Assembly (NCBI GenBank): GCA_017614655.1 | Contig: JAGABO010000012.1 | Coordinates: 1 to 9,204 of the forward strand | Length of the DNA: 9,204 nt | Reading direction: 5' to 3' | Source: Treponema sp. | GTDB taxonomy: Bacteria > Spirochaetota > Spirochaetia > Treponematales > Treponemataceae | Part shown: positions 5,169 through 9,204 of the stretch, in pieces | Layout of the letters: each line of letters begins with the position of its first letter | Numbering within the stretch: the first letter of the stretch is position 1 | Program-made: the position numbers and the translations under genes | Notes under the pieces: model-generated | What the model was told of the DNA's origin: nothing | Seen by the model: the letters and a program-made list of their open reading frames with translations, nothing else | Database searches by the model: none

Positions 5169-7556
5169 ATGGGTTTTTTGCAGCTGCACCAGACAGATCT
5201 GATGCTTATACTGAGCGGAATCTGTGCCATTTTAGTTCTCTTTATCCTCGTAACAAAAGGACTTTCTACACGAAGAAAGAGTGCGCTCATCATTATGGAG
5301 TCGAGTGCTTCGCTGCTGCTTTTTTTTGACCGTTATGCATACATATACCGCGGAGACCCGTCCGAAATTGCCTGGTGGATGGTCAGGATAAGTAATTTCT
5401 GTGTTTATTTTTTCAGCCTTTCCGTACTTTTTTCTTTCAATATATATCTTCATGACCTTTACTGTAACGAGTTCGGCGGAAAAAGGACTTCAAAGCGCCT
5501 TATTGCTTCCCACACGCTGTATTTAATAGGAGTTATTCTTGTAATTGTTTCTCAGTTTACGGGAATGTATTATACGTTTGATGAATTGAATTATTACCAT
5601 AGAAGTTATGCTTTCATGTTATGCTACCTGATTCCCTTTATTGTAATAATGCTTCAGTTTTCGTTTGTCATTCAGTATAACAGTAAACTCAGTAACAGTT
5701 TAAGAATCCCGCTTATTCTTTTTTCGACGATGCCTGTAGGAGCAACCCTGGCTCAGATTTTTATGTACGGCTATTCCCTTACAAACATTACGCTTGTAAT
5801 TGACGTTGTTATGCTCTACATCTTTACGATTATTTACAGAAACAGAACTCTGGAAATGGCCGATAAGCGTGAGCTGATTCTCCTGCGTAATGAACAGAAA
5901 ACAATGCGCATTATTTTTGAACAGACGGCAGAAGCTCTTGCAAACGCAATAGATGCCAAGGATAAATATACGCACGGTCATTCAACCAGAGTTGCAGAAT
6001 ATTCAAGAAAGATTGCGATTCTTTCTGGATTAAATGAACGTGAATGTGATGAAGTTTACTTTGCAGCCCTCCTTCATGATGTTGGAAAAATCGGCGTTCC
6101 TGACAACATCATCAACAAGGAAGGCCGCCTCACTGATGATGAATTTTCGGAAATCAAGAAGCACCCTGTAATCGGCCGGCAGATTCTTTCGAGCATCAAC
6201 AGGTCTCCGTACCTCAGCATAGGTGCAAATTTTCATCATGAACGCTTTGACGGAAGGGGATACCCCAGCGGCTTAAAGGGAAACGACATTCCTTCAATTG
6301 CAAGAATTATTGCCGTTGCCGATGCATACGATGCAATGACTTCAAGACGAAGCTACCGTGATCCTCTTCCTCAGGTTAAGGTCCGCGAAGAAATCGTAAA
6401 GGGCATGGAAACTCAGTTTGATCCGTCTTATGCAAGAGTAATGCTGTCTTTAATAGATAATGATACAAGTTATGTAATGAAGGAAACGAGCGAGGTAAAA
6501 GAACTTGCCGGAAAAAACAGTCTTACCTGCCGCGAGTACCGTTCTGTTGCATCCGAAGGAATTCTGATTCAGGATCATATCGTAAAAATACGGCTCTTTT
6601 CGAATCCTCTTGGAAAAGATAATTCAGAAAACAGTATCCCGTCTTTTGTTCTTTTTGATTCACTTGACTGCCGTATTCATGATTCTGAAAAACGTCAGAA
6701 AGAAATGAATTATTTTGAATACGGAGAGCTTTCTTTTGACGGAGACTATAACTTCCCTGCCATGAGAAATGTCGTTCTTAATGTTCTTGAAGAGGATTCA
6801 AAAAAAGGAACTGATGTTTCATCCGGAATATGCTATGAAATAGAAGCTGTTCGTGTCTCTGATCATCTTTCCATAAGAATTGATAATGGTCTAAGAATAC
6901 TTAATTTTATATGCGCCCTTCCGGACAGTACCCGCTATGTTTATCTTGCCCTTACGGGAGAAAACTGCTTCTTAAGCGGAGTTCAGATTTCTAAAGAAGA
7001 AAATCCTGTTAAAGGAGATTTTATTCCGCGTATTGCAGAAAAAATCAGTTTTATTGACGCTCCTGCCGGTGATATTCCGAATGTTCAGATTGACGGCTGG
7101 ATGGCTTCTTATACGGAAGGTGTTCCTCTGGAAAACTCTCTGGAGCTTACTTTCCATTCAAAAAGCCTTCCTACAGCAAACCTTATATGGCACTGTCCTT
7201 TTGTCTGCATTTATTCTTCGGAAGACGGAAATGTAGACGGAAAGGATTACCAGCGTTTTGTTCTTCTTCGCTTTGACGGAGAAAACTGGAACTCTGATTC
7301 TTCTGCAGAAAATACGATTTACGTAAACAAAAGTTACGGCTTTACAACCTGGGATGCATGGAAGGAACTTAACAAAAACGGCATGGACTGTACCGTAAGT
7401 ATTGTCAGAAAAGGAAACGTAATTACCGTGTTTACGGAAAACGGCGGTATTTCCATAAGATGCAAGACGGTAATAAAAAGTGAAGTTTCAAAAGTATACG
7501 TTGCACTCACGGGAGACCAGGTAGCACTCACCGGCATTAAAATAAGCAGCACATAA
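5169..7556 (+). CDS. Seven-helix membrane HD-GYP domain protein, probable c-di-GMP phosphodiesterase, with duplicated C-terminal beta module
   Basis: This encodes 795 residues. About seven hydrophobic helices occupy 10-225 and form a membrane sensor region. A linker helix follows (226-255), then a full HD-GYP domain (about 256-430): DAKDKYTHGHS (H271), HDVGKIGVPD (H303, D304), KKHP (H332), HHERFDGRGYP (H356, H357, GRGYP 362-366) and VADAYDAM (D385). All metal ligands and the GYP signature are present, so hydrolysis of c-di-GMP is expected. Residues 447-795 are not a standard output domain: they look beta-rich and contain two related units, 558-608 and 741-793, both ending VYxALTG...LxGxxIS. 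The second unit, with Trp- and Asn-rich sequence, recalls lectin-like sandwich domains. ATG 5169 is the only conventional start after the in-frame TAA at 5136-5138. The stop codon overlaps a foldback repeat. No signalling partner is adjacent. Confidence 0.92.
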   Translation: MGFLQLHQTDLMLILSGICAILVLFILVTKGLSTRRKSALIIMESSASLLLFFDRYAYIYRGDPSEIAWWMVRISNFCVYFFSLSVLFSFNIYLHDLYCNEFGGKRTSKRLIASHTLYLIGVILVIVSQFTGMYYTFDELNYYHRSYAFMLCYLIPFIVIMLQFSFVIQYNSKLSNSLRIPLILFSTMPVGATLAQIFMYGYSLTNITLVIDVVMLYIFTIIYRNRTLEMADKRELILLRNEQKTMRIIFEQTAEALANAIDAKDKYTHGHSTRVAEYSRKIAILSGLNERECDEVYFAALLHDVGKIGVPDNIINKEGRLTDDEFSEIKKHPVIGRQILSSINRSPYLSIGANFHHERFDGRGYPSGLKGNDIPSIARIIAVADAYDAMTSRRSYRDPLPQVKVREEIVKGMETQFDPSYARVMLSLIDNDTSYVMKETSEVKELAGKNSLTCREYRSVASEGILIQDHIVKIRLFSNPLGKDNSENSIPSFVLFDSLDCRIHDSEKRQKEMNYFEYGELSFDGDYNFPAMRNVVLNVLEEDSKKGTDVSSGICYEIEAVRVSDHLSIRIDNGLRILNFICALPDSTRYVYLALTGENCFLSGVQISKEENPVKGDFIPRIAEKISFIDAPAGDIPNVQIDGWMASYTEGVPLENSLELTFHSKSLPTANLIWHCPFVCIYSSEDGNVDGKDYQRFVLLRFDGENWNSDSSAENTIYVNKSYGFTTWDAWKELNKNGMDCTVSIVRKGNVITVFTENGGISIRCKTVIKSEVSKVYVALTGDQVALTGIKISST

Positions 7557-7727
7557 ATCAAAACACATAATGCTACCAGAAAATATTTAGTTGCCGGAAC
7601 CGCTCGATATCGTCGCTACACGCATTTTTCCGCATGGAAACTTTTCAAGTTTGTCGCTTTGCGACAGCGGAAAAATGAGTGTTTCCGTCAACTGAATATT
7701 TTCTTCCCGCATTATATGTTTTGATTT
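7555..7727. repeat. Large foldback (inverted-repeat) element 1
   Basis: The outer arms 7555-7601 and 7681-7727 are reverse complements at 39 of 47 positions (mismatches at arm positions 12, 20-23, 34, 40 and 46). Inside, 7618-7633 pairs with 7667-7682 at 15 of 16 positions, around two short perfect hairpins, AAACTT/AAGTTT (7638-7643/7647-7652) and TGTCGC/GCGACA (7652-7657/7661-7666). These share base 7652, so both cannot form fully at once. The left side carries an extra 16 bases (7602-7617) with the palindrome CGATATCG. The left arm starts within the HD-GYP stop codon. It has no coding capacity; it is MITE-like or a structured RNA. Confidence 0.8.
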
Positions 7728-7805
7728 GGCAGAAATTTAATTCAGAAACAATAACAGCAGAGAAAGTGTGCGAAGAAACTATGTATGCACTTGAAAATAA
7801 AAGTG

Positions 7806-7961
7806 AAAAAAATGGCGAGAGGGTGCGGACTGTGGGGCAAAAAAACTCTGTTTGCGGATGCCGCAAGAGCGGCATTTTATAAGTTCCATTACCGCAAACA
7901 GCGTTTAGCATGCTAGCATGCGGTTTTGAACCACAGTACGCGCCTGGTAGCCATTTTTTTT
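7806..7961 (+). other. Large foldback/structured element 2, possibly a structured RNA or composite terminator
   Basis: AAAAAAATGGC (7806-7816) pairs perfectly with GCCATTTTTTT (7950-7960). After a 5-by-5 internal loop, 7822-7835 pairs with 7931-7944 (one G-U, one mismatch). Inside, CTGTTTGCGG (7848-7857) pairs with CCGCAAACAG (7892-7901) and encloses ATGCCGC/GCGGCAT (7858-7864/7869-7875). The palindrome GCATGCTAGCATGC (7908-7921) follows. The 3' end is a run of eight T residues (7954-7961), so the whole can terminate transcription before valS. Branching is more elaborate than a simple terminator. No known RNA family is recognised. Confidence 0.65.
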
Positions 7962-7990
7962 ATCGTGTTTTTACAGTGTTTTTATTGTTG

Positions 7991-8019
7991 TTGAAACGGG
8001 ATTGTGTTTTCAATATAAT
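7991..8019 (+). promoter_or_regulatory. Sigma-70-type promoter of valS
   Basis: TTGAAA (7991-7996), a 17-base spacer and TATAAT (8014-8019) form a near-consensus promoter. Transcription should start near 8026, giving a leader of about 25 bases with GGGA (8041-8044) as a weak ribosome site. There is no room for a T-box or an attenuator in that leader. Confidence 0.8.
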
Positions 8020-8050
8020 TATACAAATTTTTGTTTTTACGGGAAAAAGA

Positions 8051-9204
8051 ATGAAAGCGATTGAATTAGAAAAAGCGTATAATCCTAAAGATTTTGAAGA
8101 CCGTCTCTATGACCTTTGGGACTCAAAGGGGTATTTTAAGCCCGCTTCTGATGAATCATCTCCTGTTCATCAGACTTATTTAGAAAAATCAAAGAATGCA
8201 GCCGTTTCAAAATATACCGTCGTCATTCCGCCGCCAAACGTAACCGGCGTTCTTCACATGGGACACGGCCTTAATAATACATTACAGGACATTGTTGTCC
8301 GCTATCACCGCATGAGGGGCGACAATACCCTCTGGCTTACCGGTACAGACCATGCAGGAATTGCAACTCAGAACGTTGTTGAACGTCAGCTTAAAAAGGA
8401 AGGCCTTACCCGCAACGACCTTGGACGCGAAAAGTTTCTTGAACGCACATGGAAGGTTAAGGAAGACCATCACAATATAATCGTAAAGCAGCAGAGAAAG
8501 CTCGGAAACTCTACGGACTGGGAACGCGAACGCTTTACCTATGACGAAGGACTTTCTGCTGCCGTTCGTGATGTTTTTGTTACACTTTATGAGCGCGGCC
8601 TTATGTACCGCGGAAAGCGTCTCGTAAACTGGTGTCCGCGCTGTGGTACGGCTCTTGCAGATGACGAAGTTGATCATGAAGATACTCAGGGTGCAATGTA
8701 TCACCTTTATTATGAATATGCAGATGGTTCGGGCCGCATCGAAGTTGCAACAACCCGCCCGGAAACTTTCTTTGGTGATACAGCCGTTGCCGTAAATCCG
8801 ACCGATGAACGCTATACTTCAATTGTCGGAAAAATGTTAAAGCTTCCTCTTACCGGAAAAGAAATTCCTGTTATTGCAGATGAATATGTAGACAAAGAGT
8901 TTGGAACCGGTATGGTAAAAATAACTCCTGCCCATGACCCGAACGACTGGGAAGTTGGTAAGAGACACAACCTGGAAGTAATCAATCTTTTAACTCCGGA
9001 CGGAAAACTTAACGAAAACGTTCCGGAAAAGTACCGCGGACTTAAGCCGGAAGCAGCCAGTAAGCTTGTAATAGAAGATCTTGAAGCAGCAGGCCTGTAC
9101 AAGGGCGAAGAAAAAATGGTTCACTCGGTAGGTCACTGCTACCGCTGTAAGACGGTTGTTGAACCTTACTTAAGTGACCAGTGGTTTGTAAAAATGAAGC
9201 CTAT
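8051..9204 (+). CDS. valS: Valyl-tRNA synthetase, N-terminal part (3' end outside window)
   Basis: The frame is open from ATG 8051 to the window edge (384 full codons), without frameshift; ValRS is usually near 900 residues. It charges tRNA-Val with valine in the cytoplasm. Visible class I features are PPPNVTGVLHMGHG with the HIGH motif HMGH (69-72), GTDHAGIATQ (98-107), the zinc-like WCPRCGTALADDEV (about 196-209), and the editing domain with ATTRPETFFGDTAVAV and TPAHDPNDWEVGKRH. VVEPYLSDQWFVKM marks the return to the catalytic core. KMSKS and the anticodon-binding domain lie beyond the window. Compared with typical bacterial ValRS as I recall it, roughly 17 extra residues (about 38-54) sit between GYFKP and the VIPPPNVTG strand. 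It has its own promoter, and element 2 separates it from the HD-GYP gene. Confidence 0.97.
   Translation, partial: MKAIELEKAYNPKDFEDRLYDLWDSKGYFKPASDESSPVHQTYLEKSKNAAVSKYTVVIPPPNVTGVLHMGHGLNNTLQDIVVRYHRMRGDNTLWLTGTDHAGIATQNVVERQLKKEGLTRNDLGREKFLERTWKVKEDHHNIIVKQQRKLGNSTDWERERFTYDEGLSAAVRDVFVTLYERGLMYRGKRLVNWCPRCGTALADDEVDHEDTQGAMYHLYYEYADGSGRIEVATTRPETFFGDTAVAVNPTDERYTSIVGKMLKLPLTGKEIPVIADEYVDKEFGTGMVKITPAHDPNDWEVGKRHNLEVINLLTPDGKLNENVPEKYRGLKPEAASKLVIEDLEAAGLYKGEEKMVHSVGHCYRCKTVVEPYLSDQWFVKMKP

Noticed and set aside
7726..7753. TTGGCA followed by an A/T-rich stretch as a promoter for a small RNA at element 2
   Set aside because: No acceptable -10 hexamer lies at 16-18 bases, so a dedicated promoter cannot be supported.
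7679..7882. 67-codon + strand ORF beginning with GTG in the HD-GYP-valS gap
   Set aside because: It starts inside foldback element 1 and ends inside element 2, has no ribosome site and no recognisable protein pattern. It looks like chance coding across two repeats.
7645..7911. 88-codon - strand ORF in the same gap
   Set aside because: It crosses both foldback elements, lacks a ribosome site and has the composition of random translation.

Overview
The window is moderately A+T-rich bacterial DNA, and every gene I can support lies on the + strand. The style suggests a spirochaete of the genus Treponema or a close relative: A/T-rich codon choice, loose lipoprotein-type signal peptides, a seven-helix HD-GYP protein, and structured intergenic repeats. 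This assignment is by resemblance only; no marker gene proves it.

Layout. Positions 2-313 hold the C-terminal end of a Crp/Fnr-type regulator. A tRNA-Thr(CGT) gene follows at 339-411. Positions 412-711 contain no gene but are full of structure: an inverted copy of the tRNA T-arm, two near-identical 61-bp direct repeats that each carry the last 12 bases of the tRNA, and two tight hairpins. Next come a secreted, probably outer-membrane beta-barrel protein of unknown family (712-2061) and a strong terminator. A metallophosphoesterase with a lipoprotein-like N-terminus (2150-3040) and a histidine phosphatase (3074-3748) form a likely two-gene operon. A COG0523/CobW metal-handling GTPase with a very His-rich linker (3834-5117) follows, then a seven-helix membrane HD-GYP c-di-GMP phosphodiesterase with an unusual C-terminal extension (5169-7556). 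The 494 bases between it and the last gene hold two separate large foldback structures. The window ends inside valS, the valyl-tRNA synthetase gene (8051-9204, 3' truncated).

Function. The genes do not form one pathway. Most look like separate housekeeping or signalling units: tRNA-Thr and ValRS for translation, CobW for metal allocation, HD-GYP for c-di-GMP turnover, and a Crp-like regulator. Only the phosphoesterase/phosphatase pair looks co-transcribed.

Most notable points: (1) tRNA 3'-end-derived repeats beside tRNA-Thr; (2) two genes sharing a TGnTATAAT-N6-ATG start arrangement, which predicts leaderless mRNAs; (3) two back-to-back foldback elements between the HD-GYP gene and valS, the first overlapping the HD-GYP stop codon; (4) a repeat-like sequence inside the CobW linker; (5) a duplicated beta-rich C-terminal module on the HD-GYP protein. 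I see no CRISPR array, transposase, prophage gene or toxin-antitoxin pair.
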